Below are positions 16,709-26,315 of a DNA stretch of 64,000 bases, piece by piece. The DNA is from Asanoa iriomotensis (GTDB taxonomy: Bacteria > Actinomycetota > Actinomycetes > Mycobacteriales > Micromonosporaceae). A program made the translations under genes and the position numbers. The notes beneath the pieces were generated by a model. That model searched no databases. It saw only the letters and a program-made list of their open reading frames with translations, and had not been told where the DNA came from. Location: NCBI RefSeq assembly GCF_016862515.1, contig NZ_BONC01000028.1:1-64000 (forward strand), given 5' to 3'. The number at the start of each line of letters is the position of its first letter. The stretch's first letter is position 1.

Positions 16709-19024
16709 ATGCGAAGCCGCCGCGCGCTGCTGTCGGCGGCGCTCGCCTCGACGCTGCTGTCCGTGCTGCTCGCGCTCGCGGTCAACGTGGCCACCGGTGG
16801 CACGCTGCCCGGCCCGCTGGCACCACTGGCGCCGTACGCCTGGCTCGTCGTGGCCGCCGCGGCGGCGGTGACCGTGCTCGTCGCGGTCCGGGACGCCCGC
16901 GCCGCGGACGAGCCGACGCGGCCGGCCGCCACCCCGGCCGAGCTGCGCTCCGCCGGCGGTTACACCGGTCGCGCCGACGACCTCGCCCGCCTGCGCCGGG
17001 CGGTCGACGATGGACACCCGGTCGTGGTGGTGACCGGCCCGCCCGGTGTCGGCAAGTCCGCCCTCGCCGCGCACGCCGCCCACGCACTGCGCGGCAGCTA
17101 TCCCGACGGCCAGCTGTTCGCGCCCCTCGGCGGCGGCAGCGGGCTGATCGCCGACCCCACGACCGTGCTCGCCGGCCTGCTCGACGCGCTCGACGCCCCG
17201 GTGTCCGGGCCGACCGACCTCGACCGGCTCGCCGCCCGCTACCGCAGCACCCTCGCGGGCAGGCGGGTGCTGGTGCTGCTCGACGACGCGCGCGACGCGG
17301 CACAGGTGCGCCCGCTGCTGCCCGGCGCGCCGGGCTGTCTCGTGCTGGTCACCAGCCGGTCGCCGCTCGCCGACCTCGACGGCGCGGCCGGCATCGAGCT
17401 GGCGATGCTCGGCGACGACGACGCGCTCGCCCTGTTGCGGTCCGCCGGCGCCGGCGACCGGGTCACCGCGGAGCCGGCCGCCGCCCGCGAGGTGGTCGCC
17501 GCGTGCGGTGCGCTGCCGCTCGCGCTCCAGGTCGCCGGCGGCCGGTTGCGGGCCCGGCCGGCCTGGTCGCTGGCCGACCTCGCGGCCCGGCTGCGCGACG
17601 AGCGGGCGCGGCTGGACGAGCTGAGCGTCGGCGACCTGGGGGTACGGGCGAGCTTCGCGACCGCCTACCGTGACCTCGACGGCGAGCAGCGCACCGCGTT
17701 CCGCGCGCTCGGCGCGTACCCCGGTCGCGACCTGGCCACCGGCGCCGCGGGCGCACTGGCCGGCAATGAGTCCATCGTGGAGGCTCTGGTCGACGCCCGC
17801 CTGCTGGAGGCGGCCGGCGGCGGCCGCTACCGCCTGCACGACCTGATGCGGCTGTTCGCCCGCGAGCGGCTGGCCGAGACTCCGGAGGAGGCCGCGCCGG
17901 CGCTGCACCGGCTGGTCGACTGGTACGCCGCGATGCTGGCCGGCGCCGACCTGCCGGCCGCCGAGGCGGAGGCCGAGAACGTCGCCCTCACGGTCGGCCA
18001 CCTGGTCGACCACGGCGCGCCCGCCGAGGCGGCGCGGCTGGCGCTGGCCGCCGACGAGAGCCTGCTGCACCGGGTCGAGCAGTCGCACTTCCTGACCATC
18101 AGCCGGGACCGGCTGCGCGCGGAGGAGGCGGTCGGCGACCGGGTCGCGGCCGCCAAGGCCCGCACCCGGCTCGGCCAGGTGGAGACCGCGTTCGGTTACG
18201 TGGGCACCGGCGTCGCGCTGCTGACCGACGCGCTGGCCGAGTGGTCGGCGATCGGCGACCCGGACTGGATCGCGTTCACCCGCCAGGGGCTGGGCACCGC
18301 GCTGCGGGACGCCGGGCGGCACGGCGAGGCGGTCACCGCGCTCACCGCGGCCCAGGAGCACTTCCGGGCGGTCGGCGACGAGCGCCGCGAGGTGCAGGTG
18401 CTCGGCGACCTCGGGTCCCTGATGCTCAGCCGGCACGACGCGGCCGCGGCGGTGACCCTCCTGGAGCGTGCCCGCGACCTCGCCGCCACCGCGCCGCTGC
18501 AGGTGCACGAGCGGGGCTGGGTGCTGCTCATGCTGGGCACGGCGTACGCGCTGGTCGGCCGCGCGGCCGAGGCGGTGCCGCTGGTCGAGCGGGCCCGGGC
18601 CGAGTTCCGCGGGCCGGCGAACTGGAGCGGCGAGGGCTACGCGCTGATCGAACTCGGCAACCTGGCCGACGCGGCCGGCGACCTCGACACGGCCGCGCGC
18701 CGGCACGCCGAGGCGATGGCGGCGTTCGCGCGCGTCGACCACCGCCCGGGCATGGCCGCGGCGACCGAGGCGGCCGCACACACCAAGGCGCACAGCGGCG
18801 ACCCACACGGTGCGGAGGCGATGTACGCCCAGGCCGCCGACCTGTTCGGCGCGCTCGGCAACCGCGCCAACCAGGGACTCAACCTGCTCTGGCGGGCCGA
18901 ACAGCTACGCGCGCTCGGCCGGCAGGCCGACTCCGACGCCCTGGTCGCACACGCCGACACGCTGCTCGACGGCAGCGACCTGCCCCAGGCAGACCTGGTG
19001 CGCGCCCGGCTGGTCAGCGAGTGA
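16709..19024 (+). CDS. Membrane-anchored STAND NTPase with TPR repeats
   Basis: 771 residues. Two N-terminal transmembrane helices (about 5-27 and 36-57), then an NB-ARC-type NTPase: Walker A GPPGVGKSAL, Walker B RRVLVLLDDAR, sensor LVTSR and the GLPL-like ACGALPLALQV. Winged-helix and TPR repeats (from about residue 470, e.g. GVALLTDALAEWSAIGD, HGEAVTALTAAQEHF) fill the C-terminal half. Unlike AfsR-type regulators there is no DNA-binding or BTAD domain, so it is more likely a signalling or defence-type switch at the membrane. ATG 16709 follows CGGGGGTGCAG. The end overlaps the convergent dehydrogenase by 11 bases. Confidence 0.82.
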   Translation: MRSRRALLSAALASTLLSVLLALAVNVATGGTLPGPLAPLAPYAWLVVAAAAAVTVLVAVRDARAADEPTRPAATPAELRSAGGYTGRADDLARLRRAVDDGHPVVVVTGPPGVGKSALAAHAAHALRGSYPDGQLFAPLGGGSGLIADPTTVLAGLLDALDAPVSGPTDLDRLAARYRSTLAGRRVLVLLDDARDAAQVRPLLPGAPGCLVLVTSRSPLADLDGAAGIELAMLGDDDALALLRSAGAGDRVTAEPAAAREVVAACGALPLALQVAGGRLRARPAWSLADLAARLRDERARLDELSVGDLGVRASFATAYRDLDGEQRTAFRALGAYPGRDLATGAAGALAGNESIVEALVDARLLEAAGGGRYRLHDLMRLFARERLAETPEEAAPALHRLVDWYAAMLAGADLPAAEAEAENVALTVGHLVDHGAPAEAARLALAADESLLHRVEQSHFLTISRDRLRAEEAVGDRVAAAKARTRLGQVETAFGYVGTGVALLTDALAEWSAIGDPDWIAFTRQGLGTALRDAGRHGEAVTALTAAQEHFRAVGDERREVQVLGDLGSLMLSRHDAAAAVTLLERARDLAATAPLQVHERGWVLLMLGTAYALVGRAAEAVPLVERARAEFRGPANWSGEGYALIELGNLADAAGDLDTAARRHAEAMAAFARVDHRPGMAAATEAAAHTKAHSGDPHGAEAMYAQAADLFGALGNRANQGLNLLWRAEQLRALGRQADSDALVAHADTLLDGSDLPQADLVRARLVSE

Positions 19025-20345
19025 GCCGCTCCGGCAGGTTCTGGAAGGCGACCGTGCGCAGGAATCGTTCGACGGCCCCTGTGCCGACCGAAGTGAACGC
19101 GCCGGAGGCTGCCGGCCACGGGCCGCCGTGCTGCATCGCGTCGACGACCGCGACGCCGGTCGGCACGCCGTTGTAGATGACCCGGCCCGCCCGGTCGACC
19201 AGCGCCGGCAGCAGCGCGCGGACCGCGTCGTCGTCGCCCTCCCCCGCCAGCACGGTCGCGGTCAGGCTGCCGTCGAGGCGGGCGGCCAGGTCGCCGTAAC
19301 CGTCCACAGCCGACTGTGCGATCACGACGGTCGGGCCGAAGTGCTCGTCGAGGAGCTCGCCGCTCAGCGCCGCACCGTCGACCCGGACCGCGAACGGTGT
19401 CGCACCGCCCTCCGGTGCGGTGGCCGCGCCCTCGGTCGCCGGGGCCCGGTCGCGCCAGGCGGCGTGGGCGGCGGCCATCGCGGGCGTCAGCAGCCGGTCG
19501 AACGCGGGCGTGGCGGCCACCTCGGCGGCCAGCCGGTCCGCGAACGCGGCGCCGGCGTCACCCGCGGGCACCACCACGAGGCCGGGCTTGGTGCACAGCT
19601 GCCCGGCCGAGCCCGTGACGGCGGCCGCGAGGGTCCCGGGCCAGCGCTCGTCGGCCAGCGCCGACGGGAACACGAAGACCGGGTTCAGCGCGCCCATCTC
19701 GGCGTACACCGGGATCGGGTCGGGGCGGGCCGCCGCCGTGTCCATCAGCGCGCGGCCGCCCGCCGCGGAGCCGGTGAAGCCGACCGCGCGGATCTGCGGG
19801 GCCCGCACCAGCGCGAGCGACACCTCGACGCCGCCGTGCACGACGGCGAACGTGCCCGCGGGACCGCCCAGCGCCGGCGTGACCGCCTCGGCGATCAGCC
19901 GAGCCGTCTCCGGCTGCGCCGGGTGCGCCTTGGCGACGACGGGGCAGCCGGCGGCCAGCGCCGACGCGGTGTCGCCGCCCAGCACACCGAAAGCCAGGGG
20001 GAAGTTGGAGGCCGCGAAGACCGCGACGGGCCCGATCGGCACCCGCATCGCGACGATGTCGCCACCGCCCGGCGCGGCCCCGTCGGACCGGACGACCGGC
20101 CGGTCACGGCCGGCGGCGACGAACTCGCCGAGCAGGCGGAGCTGGCCGGTCGTGCGGGCCAGCTCGCCCTCGAGCCGTTGCCTGGTCAGTCCCGTCTCGG
20201 CGATCGCCGCGTCGACGATCGGCCCGGCGGCTGCTTCGAGCGCCTCGGCGGCGGCGTGCAGGGCGTCCCGGCGCCGCTGCCCGGACCAGGTGGCCAGCTC
20301 GCGCGCGGCGGCCGCGGCCTGGGCGGTGATGCTCTCCAGCGACAT
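19014..20345 (-). CDS. Aldehyde dehydrogenase, 2,5-dioxovalerate (ketoglutarate semialdehyde) type
   Basis: 443-residue NAD(P)-dependent aldehyde dehydrogenase. VAVFAASNFPLAFGVLGGDT, YAEMGALNPVFVFP (general-base Glu) and GSAGQLCTKPGLV (catalytic Cys) are the markers of the NADP-dependent alpha-ketoglutaric semialdehyde dehydrogenase subgroup, the last step of non-phosphorylating pentose and sugar-acid catabolism. Fits loosely with the KDG kinase/aldolase pair at 26-28 kb, but there is no dehydratase nearby. GGAGG precedes ATG 20345. Its start is only 23 bases from the divergent deaminase-like gene, so its promoter must lie inside that gene. Confidence 0.85.
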   Translation of the reverse strand: MSLESITAQAAAAARELATWSGQRRRDALHAAAEALEAAAGPIVDAAIAETGLTRQRLEGELARTTGQLRLLGEFVAAGRDRPVVRSDGAAPGGGDIVAMRVPIGPVAVFAASNFPLAFGVLGGDTASALAAGCPVVAKAHPAQPETARLIAEAVTPALGGPAGTFAVVHGGVEVSLALVRAPQIRAVGFTGSAAGGRALMDTAAARPDPIPVYAEMGALNPVFVFPSALADERWPGTLAAAVTGSAGQLCTKPGLVVVPAGDAGAAFADRLAAEVAATPAFDRLLTPAMAAAHAAWRDRAPATEGAATAPEGGATPFAVRVDGAALSGELLDEHFGPTVVIAQSAVDGYGDLAARLDGSLTATVLAGEGDDDAVRALLPALVDRAGRVIYNGVPTGVAVVDAMQHGGPWPAASGAFTSVGTGAVERFLRTVAFQNLPERLTR

Positions 20346-20355
20346 GACGCCTCCG

Positions 20356-20361
20356 TACTCT
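20356..20361 (+). promoter_or_regulatory. -10 hexamer of adenosine-deaminase-like gene (leaderless)
   Basis: TACTCT, 7 bases before the GTG at 20369; it also overlaps the leader of the divergent dehydrogenase. Confidence 0.45.
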
Positions 20362-20368
20362 TCCCGGG

Positions 20369-21313
20369 GTGACTGCCGCGACGCTACCCAAGACCAACCT
20401 GCACCTGCATCTCACGGGTGCGATGCGCCCGGCCACCCTGGCCGAGCTGGCCGCGCGCGACGGCCTGCGCCTGCCGCCGGCGTTCGCCGCCGGCACCGTG
20501 CACGAGTGGCCGGCCTTCCAGGAGCGCTACGACCTGGCCCGCGCCGCGATCCGCGGCCCGGCCGACATCGCGCGCGTGGTGGTCGAGGCCGCGACCGACG
20601 ACGCGGCCTGCGGCGCGGGCTGGATCGAACTGCAGATCGACCCGACGTCGTACGCGCCGGTGGCGGGCGGCCTGGCCGGCGCGGTCGAGGCGGCGCTCGC
20701 CGGTGCCGCCCGGGCGCCGATCCCGATGGGCCTGGTCGTCGCGGCGAGCTGGGCGGCGGATCCCGCGCACGCCCTGCGCCTGGCGACGCTCGCGGCCGCG
20801 TACGCCGGCAAGGGTGTGGTGGGTTTCGGTCTGTCCAACGACGAGCGCCTGGGCACGGTCGAGTCGATGGTGCCGGCGTGCCGGGTCGCCGCCGACGCGG
20901 GTCTGCGGATCGTGCCGCACGCGGGCTTCTACACGCCGCCGGCGCACGTCGCGGACTGCGTCCGGCTGCTCGGCGCGCACCGCATCGGGCACGGTCTGGC
21001 CGCGATGCGCGACCCCGCCACCCAGGAGCTGCTCGCGGCCAGGGGCGTCGCGCTGGAGGTCTGCCCGACCTCCTACCCACCGCTGGGCGTGGCCACGATC
21101 GGCGACCTGCCGATCGCGGCGCTGCGCGCGGCGGGCGTGCCGGTCGCCCTCGGCACCGACGACCCGCTGCTCTTCGGCGCGGACCTGACCACCCAGTACG
21201 AGCTGGTCACCACGGATCCGGCCGCACAGGCCGACCTGGCCCGCTGCGCGATCGACGCGAGCGCCGCCCCCGCGCCACTCAAGGCCACGCTGCTCGCCGG
21301 CGTCACGGGCTGA
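20369..21313 (+). CDS. Adenosine deaminase-family protein with altered catalytic motif
   Basis: 314-residue amidohydrolase-superfamily TIM barrel. KTNLHLHLTGAMR supplies the first two metal-binding His, VVGFGLSNDERLG and RIGHG are ADA-family motifs, and LGTDDPLLFG holds the metal-binding Asp. The key HAGE motif, whose Glu donates the proton in adenosine deaminase, reads HAGF here (H184-F187). Metal binding looks intact but ordinary adenosine deamination may be lost or changed. It could act on another amino-purine or another bond; the substrate cannot be assigned. Leaderless GTG start. Confidence 0.8.
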   Translation: MTAATLPKTNLHLHLTGAMRPATLAELAARDGLRLPPAFAAGTVHEWPAFQERYDLARAAIRGPADIARVVVEAATDDAACGAGWIELQIDPTSYAPVAGGLAGAVEAALAGAARAPIPMGLVVAASWAADPAHALRLATLAAAYAGKGVVGFGLSNDERLGTVESMVPACRVAADAGLRIVPHAGFYTPPAHVADCVRLLGAHRIGHGLAAMRDPATQELLAARGVALEVCPTSYPPLGVATIGDLPIAALRAAGVPVALGTDDPLLFGADLTTQYELVTTDPAAQADLARCAIDASAAPAPLKATLLAGVTG

Positions 21314-21373
21314 ACTGTGGCACCGGCCACTTAAGGCTTGCGTTACGAACGGCCTCACGTTCCGATTGCGCGC

Positions 21374-22555
21374 ATGCCGCCATCGACCGCCGCCATCGAC
21401 CGTGACGTGCTGCGCGCCCGGACGGCGGTGGCGTTCGTGTTCGGGCTCAACGGCGTCGCGCTGGCGTCGTGGTTCGCCCGGGTGCCGGTCGCCCGCGACG
21501 CGCTGGGCCTGAGCGCCGGCCAGCTCGGCGCGCTGTTGCTCGCGCTCTCCGGTGGTGCCGTGCTCGCCCTCCCGGTGGCCGGCATGACCGTGCACCGGCT
21601 CGGGTCCGCGAAGACCGTGGCCGCCGCGACCACGCTCGCCTCCGCGGGACTGGCGTTGACCGGGATCGGCGCGGGCGTGTTCGGTTCGACGACCATCGCC
21701 GCCGTGGGCCTGTTCGCGCTCGGCTACGGCAGCGGCACCTGCGAGGTCGCCATGAACGTCGAAGGAGCCGTGGTCGAGCGGCGGCTCGCCCGCACGATCA
21801 TGCCGCGCTTCCACGCGGCCTGGAGCCTCGGCACGGTCAGCGGAGCGCTCGCCGGCGCCGCCTGCGCGCGGGTCGGCGTGCCGATCGCCGTGCACCTGTC
21901 CGTCGCCGCCGTCGTCATGGTCACGGGCACCGTGCTCGCCACCGCCGCGTTCCTGCCCGACACCGCCGAGGGCGACCAGCCGCGGTCGGCCCGCCCGCGG
22001 GTGCTCGCCGCCTGGCGCGAGCCGCGCACGCTGCTCGTCGGCCTGCTGGTGCTGGTCATGGGGTTCACCGAGGGCACCGCCAACGACTGGCTCGCCGTCG
22101 CGTTCGTCGACGGGCACGAGGTCGGTGCGGCCGCGGGTGCGGCGGCGTTCGGCGTGTTCGTCGTCGCGATGACCGTCGGCCGCACCGTCGGCACCGCCGC
22201 CCTCGACGCCTGGGGACGCGGGCCGGTCCTGTTCGGGACCATGCTGGCGGCCGCCGCCGGTGCGCTGCTCGCGGTGCTCGCCGGCTCCGTGACGCTGGCG
22301 CTGTGCGGCGTCGCCCTGTGGGGGCTCGGCGCCTCGCTCGGCTTCCCGGTCGGGATGAGCGCCGCCGCCGACGACGAGCACCTGGCGCCGGCCCGGGTCA
22401 GCGTGGTCGCGGTCATCGGCTACACCGCGTTCCTGGCCGGGCCGCCGCTCGTCGGGTTCCTCGGCGACCACGTCGGCGTGCTGCGGGCGCTGCTGGTGGT
22501 GCCGCTGGTGCTCGTACCCGCGCTCGCGCTGATCCCCGCCGTGCGGAAGCCCTGA
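21374..22555 (+). CDS. MFS transporter, YbjJ type
   Basis: 393 residues with about 12 membrane helices. FGLNGVALASWFARVPVARDALGLSAGQLG, LALSGGAVLALPVAG and NVEGAVVERR with MPRFHAAWSLGTVSGALAG are characteristic of the YbjJ-like MFS group, which is of unproven substrate (nucleoside or sugar-like export has been suggested for MFS relatives). ATG 21374 is chosen because it lies just before helix 1; an in-frame TTG at 21338 would add 12 residues without similarity. It lies 60 bases downstream of the deaminase-like gene and may be cotranscribed. Confidence 0.82.
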   Translation: MPPSTAAIDRDVLRARTAVAFVFGLNGVALASWFARVPVARDALGLSAGQLGALLLALSGGAVLALPVAGMTVHRLGSAKTVAAATTLASAGLALTGIGAGVFGSTTIAAVGLFALGYGSGTCEVAMNVEGAVVERRLARTIMPRFHAAWSLGTVSGALAGAACARVGVPIAVHLSVAAVVMVTGTVLATAAFLPDTAEGDQPRSARPRVLAAWREPRTLLVGLLVLVMGFTEGTANDWLAVAFVDGHEVGAAAGAAAFGVFVVAMTVGRTVGTAALDAWGRGPVLFGTMLAAAAGALLAVLAGSVTLALCGVALWGLGASLGFPVGMSAAADDEHLAPARVSVVAVIGYTAFLAGPPLVGFLGDHVGVLRALLVVPLVLVPALALIPAVRKP

Positions 22556-22613
22556 CGTTTCGGTCGCCCGGCTCGTCGGACCCGGCAGCAACCCACACGG
22601 AGGGAAACCTGTC

Positions 22614-23089
22614 ATGTCCACCAATGAGATCCGCTCCCGGATGGCCGACCCCATGGAGCTCTTTCCGGAGATCGGTCCGGTCGCCGGCGGCATGAACAAG
22701 CTGGTGCTCAACGGGACGGTGCCGCGGACCACCATCCACCTGGTGCAGCTGCGCGCCGGGCAGCTCGTCGGCAGCACCTACCACACCGTCCGGCAGACCG
22801 GTGAGCTGCGCGACGCGGGCGAGACCGAGGACCGGATCACCGCCGTCGCGTCGTGGCGGGACGCCCCCTATTTCAGCGACGCCGAGCGGGTGGCGCTGGA
22901 GCTGGTCGAGGCCGTCCTGACGCCGAACCCGTCCGGTGAGCGGGTGCCGGACGAGCTGCACGCCCGGGCGGCCGCGCACTACGACGAGAAAGCACTGTGG
23001 ACGCTCACGCTGGTGATCGCCCAGATGTGCTTCTTCGTACCGGTCGCGCTGATCGCCAAGCCGATCCCGGGTGCGCCGCTCGGCAAGAA

Positions 23090-23105
<16 letters not shown>
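22614..23105 (+). CDS. Carboxymuconolactone decarboxylase/AhpD-family protein lacking the CxxC centre
   Basis: 163 residues, all-helical AhpD-like fold. The stretch LRAGQLVGSTYHTVRQTGELRDAGETEDRI aligns with the family's LRASxxNGCxxCxxxHTxxARxxGExxxR, but the two Cys and the His of the thiol redox centre are S54, H57 and Q61. WRDAPYFSDAERVALELVEAV is well preserved. Peroxidase/disulphide activity like AhpD is therefore unlikely; a binding or different catalytic role is possible. ATG 22614 follows CGGAGGGAAACC. It overlaps the convergent ABC-F gene by 16 bases. Confidence 0.82.
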
Positions 23106-24679
<1,574 letters not shown>

Positions 24680-24779
24680 GACGGCACCACCGGGAAGAAA
24701 ATGGGAGCTTTCGCCCGCCGGGCAGTGCCTCGGTCGCGGGCGCGGGTGGTGTCAGCGGCTCACATCGCCGACCACTATA
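24680..24779 (-). promoter_or_regulatory. Promoter and structured leader of the ABC-F gene
   Basis: On the minus strand TATAGT (24779-24774) is a near-consensus -10 overlapping the amidase stop, giving a leader of about 85 bases. The leader contains an ATGTGA start-stop, a GCCC/GGGC hairpin, and a CACCACC (24751-24745) able to pair with GGTGGTG (24691-24685) just before the ATG, which could mask the start. Attenuation or translational induction is inferred. Confidence 0.45.
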
Positions 24780-25977
24780 GCGGGCCGGCGACGACTTTCG
24801 CGATCATCGCGGCCCAGGCGAGCAGGCGCTCGTCGGCGCCGCGGTGGCCGGCGAGCTGTAGACCCAGCGGCAGTCCACCGGCGCGACCGGCCGGGACGCT
24901 CACTGCCGGGGCACCGGCCACGCTGAACGGGATCGACATCGCCGCGTCGCCGGTGTGGTCGAGGCCGCGGGGTGCCGTGCCAGGTGCGGCCGGCGTGACC
25001 CAGACGTCGACGTCCGTGTCGTCGTACGCCGCGACGAAGTCGTCGCGCCACCTCAGGGCTTTGGCGTAGTCGTCAGGCGTGAGCGCGAGCCCTTCCCGGA
25101 CGGCTTCGGCGGTCTGGGGGCGGTAGCGGTCGGCGTGGTCGGTGAACCAGCCTTCGTGGCTGCGGGCGAGCTCGTATCGGTTGATCACCCGCATCGCGGC
25201 TACGTCCATATGAGACAGAAACTCTGTGGTACGCACTGCGTAGCCGGCGTCCCGGAGAGCGGCGAGCTGTCCCTCGAAGGCCCGCCGGGCCACCGCGTCG
25301 GCTTGTCTCAGATATTCGGGCGCGGGCACACCCAGCACGGGTTCCGGCCCCGGGTCGGCGTCTGTCCATCCTGGACACGCGATGGCGGCCACGTGCGCGG
25401 CGCCCGCCACGTCGGCGGTGAACCAGCCCACCGTGTCCAGCGACGGCGAGTGCGGCAGCATCCCGTCCGCCGGCACCCGGCCGTGGGTCGGGCGGAAGCC
25501 GACGACGCCGCAGAACGCCGCCGGGCGGACCACCGAGCCGAGCGTCTGCGAGCCCAGCGCGACCGGCACCATCCCGGCGGCGACCGCGGCCGCCGAGCCA
25601 CTGCTGGAGCCGCCCGGCGTGTGCGCGAGGTCGTGCGGGTTGCGGGTCGGCCCGGGTGCGCTGCTGGCGAACTCGGCGGTCACGGTCTTGCCCGCCACCA
25701 CATAGCCGGCCGCGCGCAGGCGGGTCACCAGCGACGCCTCCTGACCCTCGAACAGCTCGGGCGGCAGTTTTGACCCGGCCCGCGTGGGCAGGCCGTCGAC
25801 CCGGTAGATGTCTTTGACGCCGAGTGGCACCCCGGCCGTGGCCGCCGCCACCCGCGCACGCCGGCCCGGCTCCGGCAGGAAGGCGTGCAGCACGGGGTCG
25901 ACCGCGTCGATCCGGTCGAGGTAGTCGGCGAGCGGCACCCGCTCGGCCAGCGACCGCGGCCTCACCAGACCATCCAT
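24775..25977 (-). CDS. Amidase (amidase signature family)
   Basis: 400-residue Ser-cisSer-Lys hydrolase that cleaves C-N amide bonds. The Lys lies in VPLGVKDIYRVDG, the cis-Ser in TPGGSSSGSAAAVAAG and the nucleophile in LGSQTLGSVVRPA. The C-terminal substrate region is shorter than in GatA, so a broad amidase (not Glu-tRNA amidotransferase) is more likely. ATG 25977 is chosen since TAGTTT lies 8 bases upstream and it starts the conserved region; the frame stays open upstream without similarity. The ABC-F promoter overlaps its stop codon. Confidence 0.85.
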   Translation of the reverse strand: MDGLVRPRSLAERVPLADYLDRIDAVDPVLHAFLPEPGRRARVAAATAGVPLGVKDIYRVDGLPTRAGSKLPPELFEGQEASLVTRLRAAGYVVAGKTVTAEFASSAPGPTRNPHDLAHTPGGSSSGSAAAVAAGMVPVALGSQTLGSVVRPAAFCGVVGFRPTHGRVPADGMLPHSPSLDTVGWFTADVAGAAHVAAIACPGWTDADPGPEPVLGVPAPEYLRQADAVARRAFEGQLAALRDAGYAVRTTEFLSHMDVAAMRVINRYELARSHEGWFTDHADRYRPQTAEAVREGLALTPDDYAKALRWRDDFVAAYDDTDVDVWVTPAAPGTAPRGLDHTGDAAMSIPFSVAGAPAVSVPAGRAGGLPLGLQLAGHRGADERLLAWAAMIAKVVAGPL

Positions 25978-25985
25978 CGGGCACC

Positions 25986-25991
25986 AAACTA
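25986..25991 (-). promoter_or_regulatory. -10 hexamer of amidase (leaderless)
   Basis: TAGTTT on the minus strand, 8 bases before ATG 25977. Confidence 0.4.
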
Positions 25992-26024
25992 CGCGAGCGG
26001 CGCGGTCCCGGGCCGATCCGGGGG

Positions 26025-26030
26025 TACGTT
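26025..26030 (+). promoter_or_regulatory. -10 hexamer of small membrane protein (leaderless)
   Basis: TACGTT, 6 bases before ATG 26037. With the amidase hexamer it makes a compact divergent promoter region of 59 bases. Confidence 0.4.
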
Positions 26031-26036
26031 CGGGGC

Positions 26037-26315
26037 ATGGCCGACGAAACCGCACCCAGGCCCAGCCAGGCAGCCGCACTCCGCGAGTTCTGGGCGGGGC
26101 TCGGCACGTTCCGCCGCGCCGGTGTGGTCACCCTCGCGGCCGTCGAGGTGGTCTGCACGACCGCCGCCGCTCTCGACCTGCTCCAGCGCCCGCAGCACCT
26201 GGTCCGCGGGCCCAAGGCGCTCTGGTGGCCGGCGATCTTCGTGCAGCCGGTGGGTTCGATCGCCTACCTGACCTGGGGCCGCCGGCTGCGCAGCAGCACC
26301 GACGTCACGCCCTGA
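26037..26315 (+). CDS. Small membrane protein with PLDc_N-like segment
   Basis: 92 residues. Two hydrophobic segments (about 27-48 VVTLAAVEVVCTTAAALDLL and 61-78), the second ending VQPVGSIAYLTWGRR, which resembles the VGPLLYLLFGRR end of the phospholipase D-nuclease N-terminal (PLDc_N) membrane domain. No catalytic domain is attached. Function unknown. It overlaps the convergent aldolase by 11 bases at the 3' ends. Confidence 0.7.
   Translation: MADETAPRPSQAAALREFWAGLGTFRRAGVVTLAAVEVVCTTAAALDLLQRPQHLVRGPKALWWPAIFVQPVGSIAYLTWGRRLRSSTDVTP

Noticed and set aside
13967-18808. 1613-codon open frame on the minus strand
   Set aside because: Antisense shadow spanning the FG-GAP protein and the STAND gene, with low-complexity Arg/Gly/Val content; only the MFS gene on this strand (15133-16599, other frame) is real.
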